From contig NZ_JARJHU010000001.1 of assembly GCF_029269825.1 (NCBI RefSeq), positions 783,786 through 847,785 of the forward strand: DNA of 64,000 nucleotides, written 5' to 3'. The notes beneath the pieces were generated by a model. The model was not told the origin of the DNA. It ran no database searches and worked only from the letters and a program-made list of their open reading frames with translations. Below, piece after piece: positions 1 through 8,589 of this stretch. Made by a program: the position numbers and the translations under genes. Position 1 is the stretch's first letter. Each line of letters begins with the position of its first letter. The stretch comes from Pedobacter sp. JY14-1. GTDB taxonomy: Bacteria; Bacteroidota; Bacteroidia; Sphingobacteriales; Sphingobacteriaceae.

Positions 1-2
1 TG

Positions 3-125
3 CTTGCGGGAAAAACCTATGATTTTCAGGTCGTATTCGGTGGTGAGGTCTACCAGGTTAGCCAAAAAATCGAACAGCTTAGTTATGATCTGACTATGGA
101 TATGCCGGCTGCATGTAATCTTTAA
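3..125 (+). CDS. C-terminal fragment of an unidentified protein (5' end outside window)
   Basis: An open frame enters from the left edge and runs for 40 codons to a TAA at 123-125. It lies only three bases from the stop codon of the convergent batE gene, which fits a real gene end in this densely packed region. The visible residues are mixed polar and hydrophobic, ending in MPAACNL, with no motif I recognise. No function can be assigned. It could be a chance open frame, but codon use looks ordinary and convergent tail-to-tail packing is common across this window. Confidence 0.5.
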   Translation, partial: LAGKTYDFQVVFGGEVYQVSQKIEQLSYDLTMDMPAACNL

Positions 126-128
126 TCT

Positions 129-890
129 TCAGATCACTTCAACCGAAGCTGCCGGTATCCAACCCTGGTTGCCGTTAGGCAGGCCCACTTCAAGCCAACC
201 GTCAGCCCTGCACATGATATCTACCTTAAGGCCTTCGTGAATTACAAATAACGTCTTGAAACTATCCTTTGGCCCACTTTTTACATTTACAGTTCCTGCG
301 AAGACAATTCCCGTATCAGTTCTCTCCAGGTAACTCGTCTGACGTCCCGCCAGAAACACAAACAGCAATCCCGAAATGATCACCAGCAATCCGGAATAAA
401 AAGCAATCTTCTTCCAGCGGATCTCTGCCACAAAAAGGTAAATTGCCAACAACGTAAATCCGGCGATAACCCCGGTTACACCGAGGGCAGCAAAAGTCCC
501 GGAAGGAAGGAAAAGAATAACGGACTTCCACCACCTATCCAGGAAAAATTCCTGTACCGGTGTAATCTGGTCGGTAATATGCTGAACTGCAAAACCAATA
601 TTTACCGCAATGTCTTCATCTGCAGGCGCAAGCTTACGGGCCCGCTCATAATTCAGCAAAGCCTTCGGATATTCAGCCGTTCTGTAATAAGCGTTTCCAA
701 GATTATAATAAACTTTTGAGGCTGTTTCACCATTGGCCAGCAACTGTTCATAAAGCTGAGCGGCCTCCTGGTATTTCTCCTGTTTATACAGTCCATTTGC
801 GCGGGCAAATAGTTCCGAACCCGCCTGCGCACCAGATACAAACGGCACGCAAAGCACCAGAAGCAGGTATAAAAACTTTTTCTTAAACAT
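129..890 (-). CDS. batE: BatE-like TPR and SH3-domain membrane protein
   Basis: 253 residues. A signal peptide (about 1-23, ending near GAQA) is followed by tetratricopeptide repeats (about 27-95), two hydrophobic segments (about 123-156 and 162-182) and a C-terminal bacterial SH3-like domain (about 194-253, with GWLEVGLPNGNQGWIP). This is the BatE architecture of the Bacteroides aerotolerance operon: a membrane-anchored TPR protein thought to scaffold BatA/BatB complexes in the periplasm. It is the last gene of the moxR-bat operon, and its start overlaps the end of batD by 8 bases. The biochemical role of Bat proteins is not settled; the family call is secure. Confidence 0.85.
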   Translation of the reverse strand: MFKKKFLYLLLVLCVPFVSGAQAGSELFARANGLYKQEKYQEAAQLYEQLLANGETASKVYYNLGNAYYRTAEYPKALLNYERARKLAPADEDIAVNIGFAVQHITDQITPVQEFFLDRWWKSVILFLPSGTFAALGVTGVIAGFTLLAIYLFVAEIRWKKIAFYSGLLVIISGLLFVFLAGRQTSYLERTDTGIVFAGTVNVKSGPKDSFKTLFVIHEGLKVDIMCRADGWLEVGLPNGNQGWIPAASVEVI

Positions 891-2706
891 GGCTTTCTAT
901 ATCACTAATAATCATTTTTGCCTTCTCTAATACCTCACGCTCAGCAATACCCGAAACCGGTGCATAACGCGCCATTTCACAAAGATCCAGGGTACTGTTC
1001 AGTCGGTCTAAAAGACCGGTATCGATTCCTTTCAACATCAGTTGCCCTGCTATTTTTTCCCGGCTGAGCTCAGCGATCCTGATATTTAGCTTGTCGCTTA
1101 AATATCCATACAGCCCGCGGTAAAGCGCTTCGTAAAAAGCCGGTTTATTGCCTGTCTGTAACTGAATTTCGGCATTTGCAAGATGTCTGGCAGCAACCTT
1201 GCCTGCATTTCTTCCCTTTACCTTCACCTGGTCGCGGTTTTGTTCACGGCTCCAGCTTCGATATATAAGTGCTGCAGCAAAACCCAGCGGGCCTAAAAAT
1301 AACAATACAAAAAATAGAGGAGAACCATAAAAACCAGGCCCATCTGCACCAAGGGAGCCATCGGTTTTAATGTAGCGGATATCTTTATCCATTACCTTCA
1401 CGTCCTGTTGCCCTCCGTAGGCACCAGCCTGACTGCCAGGCGCGGCTTTATCTACCTTTACAGGAAACGAACCGGTAACCAGCATCACATATTTTGCCGC
1501 GGCAGGGTCAAAATAAGAGAACTTAAGTTCATCAATCTTATAATGACCAGCATGTCTTGGTATTAGCAGGTAACTGTATTCCCTGCTGCCCGACACTCCA
1601 TCCACAGATTCGGTAATGTTATCCGTTACCTTAGGATCATATTTCTCAATATCAGCGGCAAGCTTAAGCTCTGGTGCCTTAAGCAGTTTCAGGTTGCCCG
1701 TGCCTTTAATCTTTACGGTATAATTCATCGCTTCATTGGCACGTAAAGAAGGCTTATCTAAGGTTGCTCCTACAGAAAAGCGGCCTACGGCACCCTGAAA
1801 ACCTTCCGGTCTCCCAGCTTCAGGTAATGGCCTTACATTAATGGTTACCGGTGCACTCTTAATTTTATATTTCGAATCTTTGTAGGAACCTCCGCCAAAA
1901 AACTGCTCAATCGGATCATTCGAAGGCACCACCTGCCTCACAATAAAAGTCATGCTCAACGGATCAAGCACCAGTTTGCCAAAGCGTTCAGGGAATAAGA
2001 TCACCTGTTTGAGCACAGCTACATGATACCTCCTGCCATTATAATCCTCTACTTTCCATTCCACATTAGGATTCAGATTCTTAATTTCCTGGCTCCAGAA
2101 GCCATTAAAATCAGGCAATTTGTCAACGTTATTGTCTACAATCCCCACATTAGTATACAACTTGTAACTTACCGTAATCTGCTCGCCCTGGTAGACATTA
2201 TTTTTAGAGGCTACCGCCCTCAAAAACAACTTTCCGGCAATGTCACCTGCATTTCCACCGGGAACTACATCATCAGGTGAGCCCGCAGCACTGTTGCCGC
2301 TCTGGCCACCCGGAGAACGGCCACTCCCTTTCACCACTTTGACCCTCACCGGGTTCGAGCGATAGGTCCTGCCACCGATCAACATCGTCGCTGCACCAAT
2401 TGTATAGGTGCCTTCACGCACGCCAACCAATATATATCCTACCGACATATTGATCGTGGTATTTCCGTTTATTGAACTGAAACTGGAACTCTGGTTTGGT
2501 CCTCCCACCACCTGAAAACCACCGAAGGAAGGAGGATTAAAAGACTCCGGACTTCCGTCAGTAGAGAACTTTAACTCAAACTGCTCCCCAACCGCCACCT
2601 CGGCAGAACTGACAGAGGCCACGACCTTAATTCCCTGCCCATATCCCGACGCAACTTGCAACAGCAGCATCAGACAACCTATAAATTTCAATCTCATCTT
2701 AAACAT
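883..2706 (-). CDS. batD: BatD, oxygen-tolerance family protein
   Basis: 607 residues with a signal peptide (about 1-23), a long periplasmic beta-rich region and one transmembrane segment near 464-486 (FFVLLFLGPLGFAAALIY), followed by a cytoplasmic helical tail of about 110 residues. The length and the order (secreted beta domains, one TM, helical C-terminus) match the BatD family (aerotolerance-related exported protein). In Bacteroides, Bat proteins are associated with aerotolerance; BatD probably acts as a membrane-anchored adaptor for the VWA proteins BatA and BatB. It follows batC by 6 bases and overlaps batE. A Gly/Ser/Pro-rich linker sits near residues 126-150. Confidence 0.88.
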   Translation of the reverse strand: MFKMRLKFIGCLMLLLQVASGYGQGIKVVASVSSAEVAVGEQFELKFSTDGSPESFNPPSFGGFQVVGGPNQSSSFSSINGNTTINMSVGYILVGVREGTYTIGAATMLIGGRTYRSNPVRVKVVKGSGRSPGGQSGNSAAGSPDDVVPGGNAGDIAGKLFLRAVASKNNVYQGEQITVSYKLYTNVGIVDNNVDKLPDFNGFWSQEIKNLNPNVEWKVEDYNGRRYHVAVLKQVILFPERFGKLVLDPLSMTFIVRQVVPSNDPIEQFFGGGSYKDSKYKIKSAPVTINVRPLPEAGRPEGFQGAVGRFSVGATLDKPSLRANEAMNYTVKIKGTGNLKLLKAPELKLAADIEKYDPKVTDNITESVDGVSGSREYSYLLIPRHAGHYKIDELKFSYFDPAAAKYVMLVTGSFPVKVDKAAPGSQAGAYGGQQDVKVMDKDIRYIKTDGSLGADGPGFYGSPLFFVLLFLGPLGFAAALIYRSWSREQNRDQVKVKGRNAGKVAARHLANAEIQLQTGNKPAFYEALYRGLYGYLSDKLNIRIAELSREKIAGQLMLKGIDTGLLDRLNSTLDLCEMARYAPVSGIAEREVLEKAKMIISDIESHV

Positions 2707-2712
2707 TGCTAA

Positions 2713-3471
2713 CTACCAGTCCTTCTCAATACGCCCCTTCACATTACCCGCTTTTTTCTTCTTCAGTTTGTCCTGCGTATTCTTTTCCTCATTCTTCAGC
2801 GCCTCCAGCATTCGCTCTGCATCCTCCTTGCTCAGTTTATCCGGTTGCGGGGACTGACCATCCTGCTGCTGATTCTTTTTATCCCGATTGTTCTTATTGT
2901 CCTTTTTATCCTGATCCTTCTTATTCTCGTCCTTGTTCTTTTTATCCTGGTCCTGCTTGTCCTTATCCTGTTTGTCTTTATCTTTATCCTTGCTTTTGTC
3001 CTTATTCTTATTTTTATCCTTGTTCTTATCCTTATTTTCCTGCTGCTTCAGCTTCTCCATCGCATAAGCCAGGTTATAGCGCGTCTCCTCATCCTTCGGA
3101 TTGTTGATCAGCGCTTGCTTATACGCTTCTACACTTTCCTTCAATTTCTTAGACTCCAGTAAAGTATTTCCAAGGTTATGGTAAGCCCCTGCTTTGAGTG
3201 TCTTATCTTTCGCATCTCCGGCGATTTCTGTAAACTGCTTCACCGCATCGTCATATTTCTTTTGCCGGTAAAAGGCATCGCCCAGGTTGAAATTTCCTGG
3301 AACAGAAACCTTGGATTGCTCCAATGATTTACGGTAGCGCTCCTCAGCCTCCGCATATTTTTTTTGCCCGTACAGCTTGTTCCCTTCCTGCACATACTTC
3401 TTGTCCTTCTGTGCAAAAAGCAACCCGCAATCCAATATCCCTATCAAAATAATCGTCAGCCGCTTCATCAT
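2713..3471 (-). CDS. batC: BatC, TPR protein with a Lys/Asp/Asn/Gln-rich tail
   Basis: 252 residues. A signal peptide (about 1-20) is followed by TPR units (about 24-140, including GNKLYGQKKYAEAEERYRKS-type repeats). Then comes a low-complexity stretch of roughly 60 residues (about 142-203), almost entirely K, D, N, E and Q, and a short C-terminal helix (KEDAERMLEALKNEEKNTQ). Charged low-complexity tails are usual in Bacteroidota BatC homologues. The ATG overlaps the batB stop (ATGA), so translation is probably coupled. A second ATG directly follows the first. The tail gives strong purine bias to the coding strand at about 2870-3045. It is expected to act as a periplasmic scaffold with BatE. 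Confidence 0.87.
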   Translation of the reverse strand: MMKRLTIILIGILDCGLLFAQKDKKYVQEGNKLYGQKKYAEAEERYRKSLEQSKVSVPGNFNLGDAFYRQKKYDDAVKQFTEIAGDAKDKTLKAGAYHNLGNTLLESKKLKESVEAYKQALINNPKDEETRYNLAYAMEKLKQQENKDKNKDKNKNKDKSKDKDKDKQDKDKQDQDKKNKDENKKDQDKKDNKNNRDKKNQQQDGQSPQPDKLSKEDAERMLEALKNEEKNTQDKLKKKKAGNVKGRIEKDW

Positions 3472-4499
3472 GATTCAAACAAATTCAACTCGCTTAACTT
3501 CCTGTTCTTTCTTGCTGAGACAAAAAACTCAACCACCAGCAACAGCACTGCTAACCCTATGAAAAACTGAAAACGGTCTTCATAATCCTTAAACAACTTA
3601 CTGTTAAAAGATTTCTTCTCCATTTTAGCCACTTGATCCAGTACCAGGCCCAGACCGCTGTTCGCTTCTGAAGCCCTTACATAAACCCCGTCACCTGCTA
3701 CAGCCACTTCCCGGCACATCTCTTCGTTCAGCTTTGTCACCACTGTTTGTCCCTGCTCATCCTTACGGAAACCTACAGGCTCACCGTTCTGGTAAACCGG
3801 TACCGGCGCTCCCTGGGGAGAACCCAATCCGATCACATGGATCGCAACACCCCCGGCAGCCGCCCGCTTTGCAGCACCTACCGCATCATCCTCATGGTTT
3901 TCGCCGTCCGTCATCAAAATCATCGCCTTACTGCCACCATTCACAAAGTCAAAAGACTTCATTCCCATATCTATCGCCGCACCGATCGCAGTACCCTGGG
4001 TAGGGACAATATCCGTAGTAATGTTGTTCAGGAACATCTTCGCCGCAGCGTAATCCGTAGTGATGGGAAGCTGCACGTACGCTTCTCCCGCAAAGATGAT
4101 AATACCAACACGATCGTTATGCAGGTTATCGATCATCTGGGAAATTGCCCGCTTGGCATTCTCCAGCCGGTTAGGCGGGAGGTCGCCAGCCATCATACTG
4201 TTAGACACATCCAGCAAGATCATCAGGTCAGCCCCATTACGCTTCCCTTCCTCAATCTTCGTCCCGATCTGCGGATTCGCCAGCCCGACTACCAGAAAAA
4301 TGTAAGCTGCAAGCCCTAAGGCAAACTTAATCACCGGCCTGCTAAACGATACTTCCGGCATCATCTTCAGCACCGTAGGCCTTTTACCCAGCCTGGCTAG
4401 CGCCCGGCGCTGCCAGCTGCGCATCAGTACAAAAACGAGTACCATTAGCGGCACTCCGGCCAGTGCCCATAAAAACCCTATATGTTCAAAACGCCACAT
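3468..4499 (-). CDS. batB: BatB, VWA-domain membrane protein
   Basis: 343 residues with two N-terminal transmembrane helices (about 8-26 and 57-74), a von Willebrand factor A domain and a C-terminal helix (about 313-330). The MIDAS metal-site motif DxSxS is intact (D97-V-S99-N-S101), as are the downstream threonine and aspartate segments (TQGTAIG, ILMTDGEN). This is BatB of the aerotolerance operon, paired with BatA to form a membrane VWA complex that probably works with the MoxR ATPase. It starts 4 bases after batA ends and overlaps batC by 4 bases. BatA and BatB are paralogues; order and the 343-residue length support BatB. Confidence 0.88.
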   Translation of the reverse strand: MWRFEHIGFLWALAGVPLMVLVFVLMRSWQRRALARLGKRPTVLKMMPEVSFSRPVIKFALGLAAYIFLVVGLANPQIGTKIEEGKRNGADLMILLDVSNSMMAGDLPPNRLENAKRAISQMIDNLHNDRVGIIIFAGEAYVQLPITTDYAAAKMFLNNITTDIVPTQGTAIGAAIDMGMKSFDFVNGGSKAMILMTDGENHEDDAVGAAKRAAAGGVAIHVIGLGSPQGAPVPVYQNGEPVGFRKDEQGQTVVTKLNEEMCREVAVAGDGVYVRASEANSGLGLVLDQVAKMEKKSFNSKLFKDYEDRFQFFIGLAVLLLVVEFFVSARKNRKLSELNLFES

Positions 4500-4503
4500 A
4501 ACC

Positions 4504-5508
4504 TCAATTCAAAGCTCCTTTAAACCATGTATTCCTCAGCAAAAACTCCAGCAACAGCAATACCAGCGCTGCAAGCGCAAGCGGCAGGAAACGTTCCGTC
4601 TTTTTGTGATACGAAGTCACTGCAATCTTCGCCTTCTCCAGGTTGTCGATCTGTGCGTAAATCTGTTTCAGCTTCGCATTATTGGTCGCCCGGAAATATT
4701 GACCGCCAGTGATCTTCGCGATATTCGACAACGTCGCCTCATCAATCGTTACCGGCACCTGTTGGTATTGGGTCCCGAAAGGCGTCTGAACCGGATAAGG
4801 TGCGTACCCCTTCGTGCCGACACCTACCGTATACACACGTACGCCCATCTGCTTCGCGATCTCAGCTGCAGTCGCAGGAGGGATCGACCCTGTCGTATTC
4901 GAACCGTCCGTCAGTAAGATCACAACCTTGCTTTTCGCCTCACTCTCCTTCAGGCGGTTCACGGCGGTGGCCAGCCCCATACCGATTGCAGTCCCGTCCT
5001 CAATCATCCCGTTCTTAATGTCCTTAAACAAATTGATCAGTACGTCATGGTCTATCGTCAGCGGGCATTGCGTAAAGCTCTCACCGCTAAACACCACGAG
5101 CCCGATCCGGTCACTTGGCCTATCCTTAATAAAATCAATCGCAATCTCCTTGCCCGCCTCCAGCCGGTTGGGCTTCAGGTCCTCAGACAACATACTGCCT
5201 GAAATATCCGTTGCGATAACAATATCGATCCCTTCCGTCACCGAATCCTGCCAGCTCAGTGCCGACTGAGGCCTGGCCAACGCCACGATCAGCCCCACCA
5301 GCGCCAAAGACTTCAAAACAATCCCATAGTGCCGCATTGCGCCGTAACCTCGGGCACCCGCCTTCAGAAAACCTGCTACCGAAGATACCTTCAGTACCCC
5401 CTGCAACTGACGCTGCTTCCAGACATACCAGGCCACCATCAGTGGTACCAGTAATAAAAGCCAGAAAAAGCCTTTGTTGGCAAACTCAATATCCTTAAAC
5501 CACATCAT
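4504..5508 (-). CDS. batA: BatA, VWA-domain membrane protein
   Basis: 334 residues: transmembrane helices at about 14-29 and 62-78, a VWA domain, and a C-terminal hydrophobic helix (about 308-326) followed by a short basic end. The MIDAS motif is complete (D101-I-S103-G-S105), with DGTAIGMG and ILLTDGSN supplying the other metal ligands. It is the first VWA protein of the operon and overlaps the preceding BatD-like gene by 14 bases. Metal-bound VWA domains mediate protein contacts; together with MoxR this resembles metal-insertion or complex-remodelling systems, but the substrate of Bat systems is unknown. The start chosen is the first of two adjacent ATGs. Confidence 0.88.
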   Translation of the reverse strand: MMWFKDIEFANKGFFWLLLLVPLMVAWYVWKQRQLQGVLKVSSVAGFLKAGARGYGAMRHYGIVLKSLALVGLIVALARPQSALSWQDSVTEGIDIVIATDISGSMLSEDLKPNRLEAGKEIAIDFIKDRPSDRIGLVVFSGESFTQCPLTIDHDVLINLFKDIKNGMIEDGTAIGMGLATAVNRLKESEAKSKVVILLTDGSNTTGSIPPATAAEIAKQMGVRVYTVGVGTKGYAPYPVQTPFGTQYQQVPVTIDEATLSNIAKITGGQYFRATNNAKLKQIYAQIDNLEKAKIAVTSYHKKTERFLPLALAALVLLLLEFLLRNTWFKGALN

Positions 5509-6451
5509 TCCCAGCTCCTTTCATGGCCTGAGGGATAAAAGCACCCTTAGTATCCTCAACAAATCGCATTGCCCATTGCATACATAGTGCATTCTCAGTA
5601 CCAACTGGAATCGCCTTTGCAAACTTCACCAGGTCTGCCTGCACGAGCAATTCCCTAAGCGACGTACGTGATGCGCCCGGCAATTCCTTTCCTTCCAAGC
5701 TTTTCAATATCTCATCTGTCGTCTGTTCCTGAGCGTGGATACCATACCTGCGCTCCACATACAGCCTGATAATGTCAGTTAGTTCAATATAATAACCCTT
5801 CACCTCACCCTGTTGCCATAAATTCCTTCCATCCAATGCCTGTAACTGTTCAAGTGCCAGTTCGTGGGCAGGTTTCTCTGGCTCCGCCTTCTGCACCACA
5901 ACAGGTTTTTCCCGCATCAGCTTCTTCCGGTATAGCCAGAATACGACCAGCAAAGCGAACACCGCCAGCCCGATCACCAGCCAATGCCAGTTGTCACGCA
6001 ACCAGTCTATGAACGTGTAAGACACCGAAATAGGCTGCTTAATGTCATAGATTGCTTTTGTGGTATCCACCGCCACACCCTTCACCTCCAGAGGCAAGGC
6101 TTCCGTAGTAAATGTTTTGTCGCCGCTCCTGAAAGTCTGCGCAGGCACTACCTGCACACCAGGTTCAAAAGCCGTGATTACATAGCTCCTGCTCAGCAAC
6201 CGCGCACCGCTCTTATCCACCGTTGTATCCGTAGGGCCGGCTAAAACGACCAGCACCTTTGAAGAAAGTGTATCCGTCAGCAAGGGAAAGCTTAGTTCCG
6301 TCCCCTTAGGTACCGAAGCAGTCAGCCTTAACACCGTCTGATCACCCATCAATATGCTCGCCTTGTCCAGCTTAGCGGCCACCTTCACTTCCTGCGCTTG
6401 CCCGCCCAAAGCAACCACCAGGAAAAACCCAAGCAAAGCACCCCATCTCAT
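5495..6451 (-). CDS. BatD-like / DUF4381-like single-pass membrane protein
   Basis: 318 residues: a signal peptide (about 1-19), a periplasmic beta-rich domain of about 130 residues resembling the N-terminal unit of BatD, one transmembrane helix (about 154-172), and a cytoplasmic helical region ending in a Gly/Asn-rich tail. The cytoplasmic part (HELALEQLQALD, EIKGYY-like YIELTDIIRLYVERRYG) is typical of proteins between DUF58 and BatA in bat operons, equivalent in position to DUF4381 proteins of Proteobacteria. It overlaps both neighbours, so it is almost certainly co-translated. I infer a structural role in the BatA/BatB complex. The exact family name is uncertain. Confidence 0.75.
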   Translation of the reverse strand: MRWGALLGFFLVVALGGQAQEVKVAAKLDKASILMGDQTVLRLTASVPKGTELSFPLLTDTLSSKVLVVLAGPTDTTVDKSGARLLSRSYVITAFEPGVQVVPAQTFRSGDKTFTTEALPLEVKGVAVDTTKAIYDIKQPISVSYTFIDWLRDNWHWLVIGLAVFALLVVFWLYRKKLMREKPVVVQKAEPEKPAHELALEQLQALDGRNLWQQGEVKGYYIELTDIIRLYVERRYGIHAQEQTTDEILKSLEGKELPGASRTSLRELLVQADLVKFAKAIPVGTENALCMQWAMRFVEDTKGAFIPQAMKGAGNDVV

Positions 6452-7350
6452 CTCTTTGCCCCCCTTTTTTTAAACAAAGTCATCAAAGGCTTTACATAAG
6501 ATTCATGCGTACCGATCTGCGTAAAGTCAATCCCCGACCGCTTAAAGGTATTCTCCAACCGGCCTTTACGTTCCAGCGCCGCCACTTTAAAACCATGCCT
6601 CACCTTTTTGTCACCCGTATTCACCCAAAGCAACTGCCCCGTCTCCTCATCATGCACGGGCACCAATCCCAGATCAGGGAACTCCTCCTCATGTACGTCA
6701 AACAGCCGTAGCGCCACCAGGTCATGCTTCTTCCCTGCAATTTTCAGTTCATTTTCAAAACCTGCGCCTGCATCATTCCTATGATTACCTCCATTTATAA
6801 AGTCAGAGATCAGGAAAGCCGTGCAGCGCTTTTTGATCGCACCCGTGAAATACTGCAGCGCCTGCGCAATATCCGTTCCTTTATGTTCTGGTTTAAAATT
6901 GATCAGCTCCCGGATGATCATCAGGATATGCGAACGTCCTTTCTTAGGCGGAATAAACTTCTCCACGATATCGCTGAAAAACAGCACCCCAACTTTATCA
7001 TTGTTCTGAATCGCCGAAAAAGCCAGTACAGCACACAGTTCCGCGGCCAGTTCCTGCTTCACATATTCCTGGGTACCAAAGCCTTTGGAGCCGCTCACAT
7101 CTACCAGCAGCATTACCGTCATTTCCCGCTCCTCGTCAAATACCTTGACATAAGGATGGTTAAACCGCGCGGTCACATTCCAGTCAATTGTACGGATCTC
7201 ATCACCCACCTGGTACTCCCGCACTTCGCTGAACGCCATACCCCTGCCCTTAAATGCTGAATGGTATTCGCCCGAAAAGATCTGGTTGCTCAGCCCACGG
7301 GTCTTGATCTCAATTTTCCTGACCTTTTTTAAAAGTTCTTTAGTATCCAT
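6448..7350 (-). CDS. DUF58 domain protein (VWA-like, MoxR-associated)
   Basis: 300 residues with no signal peptide or membrane helix. It shows the DUF58 signature near residues 30-60 (GEYHSAFKGRGMAFSEVREY and DEIRTIDWNVTAR) followed by a degenerate VWA fold with DxSxS at D84-S86-S88. DUF58 proteins sit directly after MoxR ATPases across bacteria and are thought to couple the ATPase to the VWA membrane proteins. The gene begins 3 bases after moxR stops and overlaps the next gene by 4 bases. Cytoplasmic location is inferred from the lack of targeting signals. Confidence 0.9.
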   Translation of the reverse strand: MDTKELLKKVRKIEIKTRGLSNQIFSGEYHSAFKGRGMAFSEVREYQVGDEIRTIDWNVTARFNHPYVKVFDEEREMTVMLLVDVSGSKGFGTQEYVKQELAAELCAVLAFSAIQNNDKVGVLFFSDIVEKFIPPKKGRSHILMIIRELINFKPEHKGTDIAQALQYFTGAIKKRCTAFLISDFINGGNHRNDAGAGFENELKIAGKKHDLVALRLFDVHEEEFPDLGLVPVHDEETGQLLWVNTGDKKVRHGFKVAALERKGRLENTFKRSGIDFTQIGTHESYVKPLMTLFKKRGAKR

Positions 7351-7353
7351 TGC

Positions 7354-8382
7354 TTAGGGTACTTCAACCGCATTCAATATTCCGGTAATGATCTTCTCTG
7401 TAGTAATGTCTTCCGCCTCAGCTTCATAAGTCAGGCCGATCCTGTGTCTCAGTACATCATGGCAGACAGCCCGTACGTCCTCAGGGATCACGTATCCCCT
7501 GCGCCTTATGAATGCATAAGCCTTAGCCGCCAGCGCCAAGCTGATCGAGGCCCTAGGCGAAGCCCCAAAGCCGATCAGATTCTTATAATCGGCCAGTTTA
7601 TATTGCTCCGGGAAACGGGTCGCAAATACAATGTCTATAATATACTGCTCAATTTTCTCATCCATGTACACATCACGTACCACCTTCCTTGCCCTGATGA
7701 TGTCGTCTGTTTTCAGGATTGCAGTCGGCTTCGGCATACCCTGCGGGGCGATATTCGCCCGCATAATACGTTTCTCGTCTTCACGCTTCGGATAATCGAT
7801 GACTACCTTCAGCATAAAGCGGTCCACCTGCGCTTCCGGTAAAGGATAAGTACCCTCCTGTTCAATCGGGTTCTGCGTTGCCAGTACCAGGAAAGGTTCC
7901 GGCAAACGGTAGGTCTCGTCGCCGAGCGTCACCTGGCGTTCCTGCATTGCCTCAAGCAAGGCACTCTGCACTTTTGCAGGCGCCCTGTTGATCTCATCCG
8001 CCAGGATAAAATTAGAGAACAACGGCCCCTTACGTACCACGAACTCTTCCTTCTTCTGATTATAGATCATTGTGCCCAGCAGGTCTGCAGGCAGCAGGTC
8101 AGGTGTAAACTGGATACGGCTAAAACCAGCATCAATTGTCTTCGCCAGCGTATTAATGGCCAAAGTCTTTGCAAGCCCCGGAACACCTTCTAAAAGAATA
8201 TGCCCATTGGCCAGCAGGCCGATCAGCAGGCGTTCCACCATATACCGCTGCCCTACGATCACCTTGTCCATTTCCAGGAAAAGCAAGTCGATAAACGCAC
8301 TTTCCTTTTGTATCATTTCATTCAGCGCACGGATATCAGTCCCGTAAGATGCCTGTTCCGATGCAATAGTTGATTCCTCCAT
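7354..8382 (-). CDS. moxR: MoxR-family AAA+ ATPase
   Basis: 342 residues. Walker A is at 66-73 (GVPGLAKT) and Walker B at about 125-130 (FILADE), followed by INRAPAKVQSALLEAMQE and sensor motif ATQNPIEQEGTYPLPEAQ, all diagnostic of MoxR ATPases (AAA_3 plus lid domain). MoxR proteins act as chaperone-like remodelling factors for VWA-domain partners. It heads the eight-gene operon moxR-DUF58-BatD-like-batABCDE, all on the minus strand with gaps of 6 bases or less. The start ATG follows an untranslated stretch that may contain the operon promoter (see 8404-8434). Confidence 0.93.
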   Translation of the reverse strand: MEESTIASEQASYGTDIRALNEMIQKESAFIDLLFLEMDKVIVGQRYMVERLLIGLLANGHILLEGVPGLAKTLAINTLAKTIDAGFSRIQFTPDLLPADLLGTMIYNQKKEEFVVRKGPLFSNFILADEINRAPAKVQSALLEAMQERQVTLGDETYRLPEPFLVLATQNPIEQEGTYPLPEAQVDRFMLKVVIDYPKREDEKRIMRANIAPQGMPKPTAILKTDDIIRARKVVRDVYMDEKIEQYIIDIVFATRFPEQYKLADYKNLIGFGASPRASISLALAAKAYAFIRRRGYVIPEDVRAVCHDVLRHRIGLTYEAEAEDITTEKIITGILNAVEVP

Positions 8383-8403
8383 TTTTTACTCAAATTTTCC
8401 TGC

Positions 8404-8434
8404 GAAAATTAGAAAAAGCGAAAGTATCTTGCAA
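8404..8434 (-). promoter_or_regulatory. candidate promoter of the moxR-bat operon
   Basis: On the minus strand TTG (8434-8432) is followed after 20 bases by TAATTTTC (8411-8404), one mismatch from the Bacteroidota -7 consensus TAnnTTTG. The implied transcript start, near 8400, would give a leader of about 18 bases before moxR. An 8-base inverted repeat (8439-8446 and 8480-8487) lies just upstream and might bind a regulator. Imperfect match, so tentative. Confidence 0.35.
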
Positions 8435-8589
8435 GCCTCCGAAAGCACATTCGTGTTAAAAGATGTTAAAGTCGGGGGCGCTTTCGGCGACCGATGAAGA
8501 TAAAGACATTAATCTCCGCAGAATGTTACACTTCAGGCTTTGCATATAAATTCCTATTTATATCTTAGATGGTTATAACCTCAAACCAA

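Noticed and set aside
2880..3050. Short tandem-like repeats resembling a CRISPR or satellite
   Set aside because: The periodicity is irregular and is explained by repeated Lys/Asp codons of batC; no CRISPR array exists in the window.
2845..3162. Plus-strand open frame encoding a nearly pure Leu/Ile/Val/Phe protein
   Set aside because: It is the mirror of the Lys/Asp-rich batC tail (AAA/GAC codons read backwards), not a membrane protein.
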